The notes beneath the pieces were generated by a model. The model was not told where the DNA came from. It made no database searches and was given only the letters and a program-made list of their open reading frames with translations. The position numbers were made by a program, and so were the translations under genes. This document shows, in pieces, positions 56,393 to 64,000 of a stretch of 64,000 nucleotides of DNA. The DNA is from Streptococcus sp. 116-D4 (GTDB lineage: Bacteria; Bacillota; Bacilli; Lactobacillales; Streptococcaceae): assembly GCF_009731465.1 (NCBI RefSeq), contig NZ_AP021887.1, positions 738,001 through 802,000 on the forward strand, written 5' to 3'. The first letter of the stretch is position 1. Every line of letters begins with the position of its first letter.

Positions 56393-57928
56393 ATGGCACA
56401 CGAAAATGTCATTGAGATGCGTGATATTACTAAGGTGTTTGGTGAATTTGTTGCCAACGACAAAATCAACTTGCACCTACGAAAAGGTGAAATTCATGCA
56501 CTTTTAGGAGAAAATGGGGCTGGAAAGTCCACGCTCATGAACATGTTAGCAGGGCTTCTTGAACCAACCAGTGGTGAAATTGTGGTCAACGGTCAAGTTG
56601 TCAACCTCGATTCACCATCTAAAGCAGCTAGCTTGGGAATCGGAATGGTTCACCAGCACTTTATGTTGGTAGAAGCCTTTACAGTGGCTGAAAACATTAT
56701 TTTAGGTAGTGAATTAACTAAAAATGGTGTATTAGATATCGCTGGAGCTAGCAAAGAAATCAAGGCTCTTTCTGAACGTTATGGCTTAGCTGTTGACCCT
56801 TCTGCCAAGGTAGCAGATATCTCAGTTGGAGCCCAACAACGTGTAGAAATTTTAAAAACCCTTTATCGGGGGGCTGATATCCTTATCTTTGATGAACCAA
56901 CGGCTGTCTTGACTCCATCAGAAATTGATGAGTTGATGGCTATTTTGAAAAATCTTGTCAAAGAAGGAAAATCAATTATCTTGATTACCCACAAGTTGGA
57001 CGAGATTCGCGCAGTTTCTGACCGCGTTACAGTTATCCGTCGTGGGAAATCAATTGAAACAGTCGAAATTGCAGGAGCTACCAATGCTGATTTGGCAGAA
57101 ATGATGGTGGGACGCTCTGTTTCCTTTAAAACAGAGAAGCAAGCTTCTCAACCAAAAGAAGTGGTCTTGTCTATTAAAGACTTGGTGGTCAATGAAAACC
57201 GCGGTGTCCCAGCTGTGAAAAATCTGTCCTTGGATGTTCGTGCTGGAGAGATTGTTGGGATTGCGGGAATTGATGGAAATGGTCAGTCTGAACTGATTCA
57301 AGCTATTACAGGTCTTCGCAAGGTTGAATCTGGTAGTATTGAGCTAAAAGGAGATTCAATTGTAGGCTTGCACCCACGTCAGATTACAGAGTTGAGTGTT
57401 GGGCACGTTCCAGAAGACCGTCACCGTGATGGCTTGATTTTGGAAATGATGATTTCTGAAAATATTGCCCTTCAAACCTACTACAAAGAACCACATAGTA
57501 AAAATGGAATTTTGAACTATTCAAATATTACTTCTTATGCTAAAAAGCTAATGGAAGAATTTGATGTTCGTGCTGCCAGTGAATTTGTTCCTGCAGCTGC
57601 ACTCTCAGGAGGAAATCAACAAAAAGCAATTATTGCTCGTGAAATTGATCGTGATCCTGATCTCCTTATCGTCAGCCAGCCAACTCGTGGGTTGGATGTC
57701 GGTGCCATTGAATATATCCACAAACGCTTGATTGAAGAGCGTGATAATGGGAAGGCTGTCCTTGTTGTCAGCTTTGAGTTGGATGAGATTTTAAACGTCT
57801 CAGACCGTATTGCTGTTATCCATGATGGTAAGATTCAAGGTATTGTATCACCAGAAACAACCAATAAACAAGAACTTGGTGTCTTGATGGCTGGTGGAAA
57901 CTTGGGAAAGGAGAAGAGTGATGTCTAA
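56393..57928 (+). CDS. Nucleoside ABC transporter ATP-binding protein
   Basis: This 511-residue protein contains two ABC domains. The N-terminal one has Walker A GENGAGKST near residue 40, a signature region ISVGAQQRVE near 144 and Walker B with DEPTAVL. The C-terminal one has the degenerate Walker A GIDGNGQSE near 297 and signature LSGGNQQK near 404, followed by SQPTRGLD. This double-domain pattern is typical of the RbsA/NupO-like ATPases that serve PnrA/BMP receptors. GGAAGAG precedes ATG. It overlaps the first permease by 8 bases. Confidence 0.95.
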   Translation: MAHENVIEMRDITKVFGEFVANDKINLHLRKGEIHALLGENGAGKSTLMNMLAGLLEPTSGEIVVNGQVVNLDSPSKAASLGIGMVHQHFMLVEAFTVAENIILGSELTKNGVLDIAGASKEIKALSERYGLAVDPSAKVADISVGAQQRVEILKTLYRGADILIFDEPTAVLTPSEIDELMAILKNLVKEGKSIILITHKLDEIRAVSDRVTVIRRGKSIETVEIAGATNADLAEMMVGRSVSFKTEKQASQPKEVVLSIKDLVVNENRGVPAVKNLSLDVRAGEIVGIAGIDGNGQSELIQAITGLRKVESGSIELKGDSIVGLHPRQITELSVGHVPEDRHRDGLILEMMISENIALQTYYKEPHSKNGILNYSNITSYAKKLMEEFDVRAASEFVPAAALSGGNQQKAIIAREIDRDPDLLIVSQPTRGLDVGAIEYIHKRLIEERDNGKAVLVVSFELDEILNVSDRIAVIHDGKIQGIVSPETTNKQELGVLMAGGNLGKEKSDV

Positions 57929-58979
57929 AAAATTACAACAAATTTCGGTTCCCTTGATTTCTGTCTTCCTAGGAATTTTACTTGGAGCCATTGTCATGTG
58001 GATCTTTGGTTATGACGCTATTTGGGGCTACGAAGAATTGTTCTATACAGCCTTTGGTAGTCTACGCGGGATTGGGGAAATCTTCCGTGCTATGGGACCT
58101 CTAATTTTGATTGGTCTTGGTTTTGCCGTTGCCAGTCGCGCTGGTTTCTTTAACGTGGGGCTTCCTGGTCAGGCTTTGGCAGGTTGGATTCTCAGTGGTT
58201 GGTTTGCCCTGTCGCATCCAGATATGCCCCGTCCCTTGATGATTCTAGCAACCATCGGGATTGCCTTGATTGCAGGTGGGATTGTCGGTGCGATTCCAGG
58301 TATTCTGAGAGCCTATCTAGGGACGTCAGAGGTTATCGTAACCATCATGATGAACTACATTGTATTGTATGTGGGAAATGCTTTTATCCATGCTTTCCCT
58401 AAAGACTTCATGCAAAGTACAGATTCGACCATTCGTGTTGGGGCTAATGCAACCTATCAGACACCTTGGTTGTCTGAGTTGACTGGTAATTCGCGGATGA
58501 ATATCGGTATTTTCTTTGCTCTCATTGCCGTTGCAGTTATTTGGTTCATGCTCAAGAAAACAACCCTTGGTTTTGAAATCCGTGCAGTTGGTCTTAATCC
58601 TCACGCATCAGAATACGCTGGTATTTCTGCCAAACGAACAATTATCCTCTCAATGATTATCTCAGGTGCCTTGGCAGGTCTTGGTGGAGCTGTTGAAGGT
58701 CTGGGAACCTTCCAGAACGTTTATGTCCAGGGAGCGTCATTAGCTATCGGATTTAACGGGATGGCGGTTAGTCTGCTTGCGGCCAATTCACCAATTGGTA
58801 TTCTCTTTGCAGCCTTCCTATTTGGTGTTCTCCAAGTTGGAGCTCCTGGTATGAATGCGGCACAGGTACCGTCTGAGCTTGTCAGTATTGTAACAGCGTC
58901 TATTATCTTCTTTGTCAGTGTTCATTACCTTATCGAACGCTTTGTCAAACCGAAAAAACAAGTTAAAGGAGGTAAGTAA
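57921..58979 (+). CDS. Nucleoside ABC transporter permease, first subunit
   Basis: This 352-residue permease of the RbsC-like superfamily has about eight to ten helices and the typical FNVGLPGQALAG near residue 85, the GTSEVIVTIMMNYI segment near 142, and GFEIRAVGLNPHASEYAGI near 225. It forms the channel with the following gene. ATG 57921 has GGAGAAG in front; the longer in-frame version is embedded in the ATPase gene. Confidence 0.95.
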   Translation: MSKKLQQISVPLISVFLGILLGAIVMWIFGYDAIWGYEELFYTAFGSLRGIGEIFRAMGPLILIGLGFAVASRAGFFNVGLPGQALAGWILSGWFALSHPDMPRPLMILATIGIALIAGGIVGAIPGILRAYLGTSEVIVTIMMNYIVLYVGNAFIHAFPKDFMQSTDSTIRVGANATYQTPWLSELTGNSRMNIGIFFALIAVAVIWFMLKKTTLGFEIRAVGLNPHASEYAGISAKRTIILSMIISGALAGLGGAVEGLGTFQNVYVQGASLAIGFNGMAVSLLAANSPIGILFAAFLFGVLQVGAPGMNAAQVPSELVSIVTASIIFFVSVHYLIERFVKPKKQVKGGK

Positions 58980-58981
58980 AG

Positions 58982-59938
58982 ATGTCTATTACAACCTTGC
59001 TCACCCTCTTGGTGTCTTCTATGCTGATTTACTCAGCACCCCTCATCTTTACAAGTATCGGTGGTGTTTTCTCTGAACGTGGTGGTGTGGTAAACGTCGG
59101 CCTTGAAGGAATTATGGTTATGGGGGCCTTTTCTGGAGTTGTCTTTAACCTTGAATTTGCAGAACAATTTGGAGCAGCAACTCCATGGCTATCCTTGCTA
59201 GTTGCAGGATTGATTGGAGGCCTCTTCTCTATCATCCACGCAGTAGCGACGATTCATTTCCGTGCAGACCATGTTGTCAGCGGTACGGTATTGAACTTGA
59301 TGGCGCCGGCCTTGGCTGTTTTCTTGGTGAAAGTACTTTATAACAAAGGACAAACTGACAACCTAAGTCAGACTTTTGGACGCTTTGATTTCCCAGTCTT
59401 GGCAAATATTCCAGTAATCGGTGATATCTTCTTCAAGTCAACTAGTCTACTTGGTTATCTGGCCATTGCCTTCTCATTTCTTGCTTGGTTTATTCTCTTT
59501 AAGACTCGCTTTGGTCTTCGTCTTCGCTCTGTCGGTGAACACCCTCAAGCGGCGGATACCTTGGGAATCAATGTTTACAAGATGAGATATTTAGGAGTTA
59601 TTATTTCAGGTTTCCTAGGTGGAATTGGCGGAGCGATTTATGCTCAATCTATTTCAGTTAACTTCTCAGTGACAACTATTGTTGGTCCTGGATTTATCGC
59701 CCTTGCTGCGATGATCTTCGGAAAATGGAATCCAATCGGAGCCATGCTATCTAGCCTCTTCTTTGGACTTTCACAAAGTTTGGCTGTTATTGGGTCTCAA
59801 TTGCCGTTCCTACAAGGAGTGCCTACGGTTTATCTTCAAATCGCTCCTTATGTTTTGACCATTCTTGTCTTGGCAGCCTTCTTTGGAAAAGCAGTTGCGC
59901 CTAAGGCAGACGGTATCAACTACATCAAATCAAAATAA
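58982..59938 (+). CDS. Nucleoside ABC transporter permease, second subunit
   Basis: This 318-residue partner permease shows SERGGVVNVGLEGIMVMGAF near residue 30, VVSGTVLNLMAPAL near 98 and FGLRLRSVGEHPQAADTLGI near 177, mirroring the first permease. It starts two bases after its stop, with AAAGGAGG ahead. It completes the PnrA uptake system and is followed by a terminator shared with plsY. Confidence 0.95.
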   Translation: MSITTLLTLLVSSMLIYSAPLIFTSIGGVFSERGGVVNVGLEGIMVMGAFSGVVFNLEFAEQFGAATPWLSLLVAGLIGGLFSIIHAVATIHFRADHVVSGTVLNLMAPALAVFLVKVLYNKGQTDNLSQTFGRFDFPVLANIPVIGDIFFKSTSLLGYLAIAFSFLAWFILFKTRFGLRLRSVGEHPQAADTLGINVYKMRYLGVIISGFLGGIGGAIYAQSISVNFSVTTIVGPGFIALAAMIFGKWNPIGAMLSSLFFGLSQSLAVIGSQLPFLQGVPTVYLQIAPYVLTILVLAAFFGKAVAPKADGINYIKSK

Positions 59939-59944
59939 GCATAC

Positions 59945-59980
59945 AAAAAAACGTCAGTACAGAACTGGCGTTTTATTTTT
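59945..59980. terminator. Bidirectional terminator between transporter operon and plsY
   Basis: AAAACG...CAGT pairs with ACTG...CGTTTT between convergent genes. Confidence 0.88.
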
Positions 59981-60614
59981 TAGGATGTTGATGGGTTAGG
60001 TTTAACCCCCAAGGGACCAAATTTTCAGTTTTATTTTTGATACGAGCGATATTGTCCTTATGGCGAATGATAATCAAGCTAGCAAGTGCTAGGATAATCA
60101 AAATAAAGAGAGGATCATAGCTGTTTAGGATAAAACCAAAAAGTGGAAGGAATAGAACCCCGATAACGGCTGCGATAGATGCTGTGACACTAGACAGTGA
60201 AATCATACTACCAAGATAAAGAGTTCCAAAGAAAACAATCGCTAGATAGAGGCAGAAAACAGGGGCAAATCCGAAAACCACTCCAGCACTAGTTGCGACA
60301 GCCTTGCCCCCTTTAAATCCTGCAAAGATAGGGAAGGTATGTCCAATGACAGCCAAAAGTCCAAAGATGAGAGGCGAAACGCCTTGCAGATGAAACATAA
60401 TCGGAAGAAGCGTTGCTAGGGTTCCTTTAAAAAAGTCAATGACAAAGGTTGCCATGCCCGCTTTCTTACCTAAAATGCGGAAGGTATTAGTTGTTCCAGT
60501 ATTTCCAGAACCATGCTCGCGCAGATTGATTTGAAAGAATACTTGTCCAATCCAGAGACCAGACGGAATCGAACCCAGCAGATAGGCTAGGATTAATAAA
60601 ACTATTGTAATCAT
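59973..60614 (-). CDS. plsY: Acyl-phosphate:glycerol-3-phosphate acyltransferase
   Basis: This 213-residue membrane enzyme transfers an acyl group from acyl-phosphate to glycerol 3-phosphate, the first step of phospholipid synthesis. The three PlsY motifs are visible: [10 protein letters not shown] near residue 12, [10 protein letters not shown] near 34, and [21 protein letters not shown] near 91. About five to seven helices are seen. The -10 box TGATATAAT ends only 6 bases before the ATG, so the message is probably leaderless. Confidence 0.95.
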   Translation of the reverse strand: MITIVLLILAYLLGSIPSGLWIGQVFFQINLREHGSGNTGTTNTFRILGKKAGMATFVIDFFKGTLATLLPIMFHLQGVSPLIFGLLAVIGHTFPIFAGFKGGKAVATSAGVVFGFAPVFCLYLAIVFFGTLYLGSMISLSSVTASIAAVIGVLFLPLFGFILNSYDPLFILIILALASLIIIRHKDNIARIKNKTENLVPWGLNLTHQHPKK

Positions 60615-60620
60615 ACTCCT

Positions 60621-60629
60621 ATTATATCA
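60621..60629 (-). promoter_or_regulatory. Extended -10 promoter of plsY, leaderless arrangement
   Basis: On the minus strand TGATATAAT, then six bases (AGGAGT), then ATG. The AGGAG is too close to the ATG to act as a ribosome site. Confidence 0.6.
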
Positions 60630-60691
60630 TGAAATGGAGAAGAAAGGCAGAGAATCTCTTCTGAAATTATCACACCTGAGAAAGAAAAATT

Positions 60692-60720
60692 TTGCAAAAT
60701 CCTTGGAAAACCTGTAGAAT
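60692..60720 (+). promoter_or_regulatory. parE promoter
   Basis: TTGCAA, 17-base spacer, TAGAAT, 29 bases before the GTG start. Confidence 0.7.
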
Positions 60721-60749
60721 AGTAAAGATGAATGAATAGGAGGTTCCTT

Positions 60750-62693
60750 GTGTCAAAAAAGGAAATCAATATTAACAATTATAATGATGACGCCATTCAG
60801 GTGCTAGAAGGGTTGGATGCGGTCCGAAAACGTCCAGGGATGTATATCGGATCGACCGATGGTGCTGGTCTCCACCACCTAGTCTGGGAAATCGTTGATA
60901 ATGCAGTCGATGAAGCCTTGTCTGGGTTTGGTGATCGTATCGATGTAACTATCAATAAAGACGGTAGTCTAACGGTTCAAGACCATGGACGTGGGATGCC
61001 GACAGGTATGCACGCTATGGGAATCCCAACAGTTGAGGTTATCTTTACCATTCTTCACGCCGGAGGGAAATTTGGTCAAGGAGGATACAAGACATCAGGT
61101 GGACTTCACGGGGTGGGTTCTTCCGTTGTTAATGCCCTTTCTAGCTGGCTAGAAGTTGAAATCACCCGTGGTGGTGCAATCTACAGGCAACGTTTTGAAA
61201 ATGGGGGCAAGCCTGTCACGACCTTGAAGAAAATCGGTACAGCGCCTAAGTCTAAGACAGGTACCAAGGTGACCTTCATGCCTGATGCGACGATCTTTTC
61301 TACGACAGATTTTAAATACAATACCATCTCAGAGCGTCTTAATGAATCAGCATTTCTCTTGAAAAATGTGACCTTGTCTTTGACAGATAAGCGAACAGAT
61401 GAAGCAATCGAGTTCCATTATGAGAACGGGGTACAGGACTTTGTTTCTTATCTAAACGAAGACAAGGAAACCTTGACGCCAGTTCTATACTTTGAAGGTG
61501 AAGACAATGGTTTCCAAGTGGAAGTGGCCCTCCAGTACAATGATGGATTTTCAGATAATATCTTGTCTTTTGTCAATAACGTACGTACTAAAGATGGTGG
61601 GACGCATGAGACGGGACTTAAGTCTGCTATCACCAAAGTTATGAATGACTATGCGCGCAAGACGGGGCTTCTCAAGGAAAAAGATAAAAATCTTGAAGGA
61701 TCAGACTATCGTGAGGGGCTAGCGGCTGTCCTCTCTATTCTAGTTCCTGAAGAACATTTGCAGTTTGAGGGCCAGACCAAGGACAAACTAGGAAGTCCAC
61801 TAGCTCGCCCAGTTGTGGATGGAATTGTGACTGATAAGTTGACTTTCTTCCTAATGGAAAACGGAGAATTGGCTTCGAACCTCATCCGCAAGGCTATCAA
61901 GGCCCGTGATGCTCGCGAAGCAGCACGTAAAGCGCGTGATGAGAGCCGAAATGGCAAGAAAAACAAAAAAGACAAGGGCTTGTTGTCTGGGAAATTGACC
62001 CCAGCCCAGTCTAAAAATCCAGCTAAGAATGAACTCTACCTGGTCGAGGGGGACTCTGCCGGTGGATCTGCCAAACAAGGACGTGATCGTAAGTTCCAGG
62101 CTATTTTGCCTCTTCGTGGTAAGGTCATCAATACAGCCAAGGCTAAGATGGCAGATATCCTCAAAAATGAGGAAATCAATACTATGATTTATACTATTGG
62201 CGCGGGTGTTGGAGCAGACTTCTCCCTTGAAGATGCTAACTATGATAAGATCATTATCATGACCGATGCGGATACCGACGGTGCCCACATCCAAACACTT
62301 CTCTTAACCTTCTTTTATCGCTACATGCGTCCTCTAGTCGAGGCAGGTCATGTCTACATCGCCCTTCCGCCTCTTTACAAGATGTCCAAAGGAAAAGGCA
62401 AGAAAGAAGAAGTGGCTTACGCTTGGACGGACGGAGAATTAGAAGAACTCCGCAAGCAGTTTAGCAAGGGGGCCACCCTTCAACGCTACAAGGGGCTTGG
62501 TGAGATGAATGCGGACCAGCTCTGGGAAACAACCATGAACCCAGAAACGCGTACCCTCATCCGTGTCACAATCGAAGACCTAGCTCGCGCGGAACGCCGC
62601 GTCAATGTCCTCATGGGAGATAAAGTCGAACCACGACGTAAGTGGATTGAGGACAATGTCAAGTTTACGCTGGAAGAAGCAACAGTATTTTAA
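60750..62693 (+). CDS. parE: DNA topoisomerase IV subunit B
   Basis: This 647-residue paralogue of GyrB provides the ATPase and Toprim parts of topoisomerase IV, which separates daughter chromosomes. Motifs: DNAVDEA near residue 47, HGRGMPTG near 79, [14 protein letters not shown] near 114, [10 protein letters not shown] near 436 and DADTDGAHI near 507. The start is GTG 60750, six bases after TAGGAGG; the ATG at 60732 lies upstream of that ribosome site and would put it inside the gene. ParC should follow beyond the window. Confidence 0.97.
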   Translation: MSKKEININNYNDDAIQVLEGLDAVRKRPGMYIGSTDGAGLHHLVWEIVDNAVDEALSGFGDRIDVTINKDGSLTVQDHGRGMPTGMHAMGIPTVEVIFTILHAGGKFGQGGYKTSGGLHGVGSSVVNALSSWLEVEITRGGAIYRQRFENGGKPVTTLKKIGTAPKSKTGTKVTFMPDATIFSTTDFKYNTISERLNESAFLLKNVTLSLTDKRTDEAIEFHYENGVQDFVSYLNEDKETLTPVLYFEGEDNGFQVEVALQYNDGFSDNILSFVNNVRTKDGGTHETGLKSAITKVMNDYARKTGLLKEKDKNLEGSDYREGLAAVLSILVPEEHLQFEGQTKDKLGSPLARPVVDGIVTDKLTFFLMENGELASNLIRKAIKARDAREAARKARDESRNGKKNKKDKGLLSGKLTPAQSKNPAKNELYLVEGDSAGGSAKQGRDRKFQAILPLRGKVINTAKAKMADILKNEEINTMIYTIGAGVGADFSLEDANYDKIIIMTDADTDGAHIQTLLLTFFYRYMRPLVEAGHVYIALPPLYKMSKGKGKKEEVAYAWTDGELEELRKQFSKGATLQRYKGLGEMNADQLWETTMNPETRTLIRVTIEDLARAERRVNVLMGDKVEPRRKWIEDNVKFTLEEATVF

Positions 62694-62716
62694 AAGATCC
62701 AAAAAGGAGAACAACA

Positions 62717-63124
62717 ATGTCAAATAATCTGTCTGAAGATCAAGTAAAAGAAGCTCTTGAAAGTGGATATGGGCAATCTGAAGCTTTATTAAATGATAAA
62801 GATGAATTAGATAATTTTTTGTATCGTTTGGAGCAAAAAATTAACGATATGCCATTTGTTGGAAAGAAATTTTCGATGATTCCAGTCATGATTTCCTTAG
62901 TGAAACATTATGTTCAAAGGAAATACACAACGGTTCCTTATGGAACTATTTTAGCCGTTTTAAGTGCACTTATTTATTTCCTTTCCCCAATTGACATTAT
63001 TCCAGATTTTATTCCGTTAGCAGGCTACTTTGATGATATGGCTGTAATGGGATTGTGTATGAAAATGGTAAATACTGATATCGAATCCTATGATGAATGG
63101 CGACGGTCACAAGGATTAATTTAA
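62717..63124 (+). CDS. DUF1232 (YkvA-like) membrane protein
   Basis: This 135-residue protein has the DUF1232 core near residues 75-115: VPYGTILAVLSALIYFLSPI followed by DIIPDFIPLAGYFDD. The hydrophobic part forms one or two helices; the N-terminal half is soluble and charged. Function is unknown. AAAGGAG precedes ATG, 24 bases after parE, so it may be co-transcribed with it. Confidence 0.88.
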   Translation: MSNNLSEDQVKEALESGYGQSEALLNDKDELDNFLYRLEQKINDMPFVGKKFSMIPVMISLVKHYVQRKYTTVPYGTILAVLSALIYFLSPIDIIPDFIPLAGYFDDMAVMGLCMKMVNTDIESYDEWRRSQGLI

Positions 63125-63264
63125 GTCAGTAAATTAGATTATTATCAGTCAACTCTTTAAAAGTGGGAATTATCAAAACATTTTAAATCCTACATTATAG
63201 ACAATATTTAATTTTACTATCAGATCCCTTATTCATTTTTATAATAAACAAAGAAATGATAAAC

Positions 63265-64000
63265 ATGAGAACAGAACCCGAAATACTTGATTTAATTTTT
63301 CAAACCGCAAAAACGCTTCAAGTCGAGGCCATCGCTATGTCTGGTTCACGGACAAATTCACAAGCACCACAAGATGAATTTCAAGATTATGATGTAGTTT
63401 ATGTTGTAGACGACTTAGATAATCTGACGAATGACTTTTCTTGGCTGGACCAGTTCGGTAAACGCCTCATTGAGCAAGAGGTTACTCTTGGACATCGCCG
63501 TCTCTACCTCATGCTCTTTGAAGATAGAAATCGAATTGATCTAACCCTCTGTCCAAAACAACAAATTCAAGAGTGGGTGGATAGTGAGGCTGATTATACA
63601 GTTTTGAAAGATGATAAAGGTTTGTTTGAATCTTATCCGCCTAGTCCGAGGCGCTACTGGACGAATCCAGCTAGTCAGACAGATTTTGAAAAAGTCTGCA
63701 ATGAGTTTTGGTGGGTGTCTGCCTACGTTGTCAAAGGGATTTGTCGGAATCAGCTCATCTACGCGACCGACCATCTTTATGGGATTTGTCAGCAAGAGCT
63801 ACTAAAAGTCTTAGCTTGGCAAGTAGCAAGTGATAGAGGAGTAGTTGACATCGGTAAAAATTACAAGTATCTTTTCCAGTATTTACCTATAGAGAATGGG
63901 GAGGAATTCTCTTCTCTCCTTGATTTTTCAAGTATAGGGAGAATCACTCAGTCTTTGTTTGCTACAATGCAACTTTTCCATCAAGAAGCTCAATCTCTTG
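63265..64000 (+). CDS. ANT(6)-like aminoglycoside 6-adenylyltransferase family protein, 3' end outside window
   Basis: The frame is open from ATG 63265 to the window edge (245 codons visible). The nucleotidyltransferase motif GSRTNSQAPQDEFQDYD near residue 26, the metal Asp in IDLTLCP near residue 93, and the later FWWVSAYVVKGI match the AadE/AadK (Adenyl_transf, PF04439) family. Chromosomal homologues in Gram-positives may or may not confer streptomycin resistance. The ribosome site is weak. No acquired-element marks are visible in the upstream spacer (63125-63264), which otherwise shows nothing. Confidence 0.85.
   Translation, partial: MRTEPEILDLIFQTAKTLQVEAIAMSGSRTNSQAPQDEFQDYDVVYVVDDLDNLTNDFSWLDQFGKRLIEQEVTLGHRRLYLMLFEDRNRIDLTLCPKQQIQEWVDSEADYTVLKDDKGLFESYPPSPRRYWTNPASQTDFEKVCNEFWWVSAYVVKGICRNQLIYATDHLYGICQQELLKVLAWQVASDRGVVDIGKNYKYLFQYLPIENGEEFSSLLDFSSIGRITQSLFATMQLFHQEAQSL

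Overview
The window is a 64 kb low-GC Gram-positive chromosome segment that fits Streptococcus pneumoniae or a very close mitis-group relative. The evidence is the gene order (MacAB-like pump, metG, pepN, ciaRH, rodA, gyrB, ezrA, clpE, folD, deoB/punA/deoD, pdp/deoC/cdd/pnrA, plsY, parE), two BOX repeat elements, an ISL3-family insertion sequence of the IS1167 type, and strong extended -10 promoters. No rRNA, tRNA or CRISPR array was seen. Both window edges cut a gene.

Layout. 1-3.0 kb: the end of a bacteriocin-associated DUF1430/ABC operon. 3.1-8 kb: glutathione reductase (minus) and, divergently, a three-gene MacAB-like efflux pump. 8-15.6 kb: metG, then small accessory genes (PadR pair, aldo/keto reductase, DUF2829, short-chain dehydrogenase, GNAT, a lone PEP-utilising-type barrel, ASCH). 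15.7-20.8 kb: pepN, a BOX element, the ciaRH two-component system, DUF3270. 20.9-30.6 kb: HrtBA-like exporter, second BOX, U32-family protein, DnaQ-DinG helicase, rodA, a DJ-1 gene interrupted at its 3' end by an intact 1,413-bp IS, and a HAD protein. 30.6-38.8 kb: gyrB, ezrA, a decayed GNAT pseudogene, DUF1827, NUDIX, clpE, DUF1797. 38.9-42.6 kb: artQP-like arginine transporter, folD, nnrD. 42.7-49.4 kb: first nucleoside-salvage operon (rpiA, deoB, DUF1697, punA, ClC), then deoD and sir2. 49.5-52 kb: kinase-like P-loop protein, rpsT, coaA, small membrane protein. 52.1-60 kb: second nucleoside operon (RsmC-like, pdp, deoC, cdd, pnrA and its ABC transporter). 60-64 kb: plsY, parE, DUF1232, and the start of an ANT(6)-like nucleotidyltransferase.

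How the genes work together. Nucleosides enter through the PnrA lipoprotein and its ATPase and two permeases. They are split by Pdp, PunA and DeoD, the sugar phosphates pass through DeoB, DeoC and RpiA into central metabolism, and Cdd deaminates cytidine. RodA, EzrA, PlsY and CiaRH concern the cell envelope and division. GyrB and ParE are the two type II topoisomerase ATPase subunits.

Most notable observations: the IS with a perfect 8-bp target duplication that rewrites the last residues of the DJ-1 protein; a Gly-to-Trp change in the Walker A motif of the ArtP-like ATPase; a stand-alone PEP-utilising barrel whose catalytic cysteine is replaced by alanine; five genes that look leaderless; a duplicated terminator-promoter-RBS cassette; a perfect ARG box and a perfect CtsR box; and a structure-rich unexplained spacer before deoD. 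I did not find a convincing wholly new multi-gene system. The lone barrel gene in the 13.4-15.6 kb accessory cluster is the best candidate for undescribed function.
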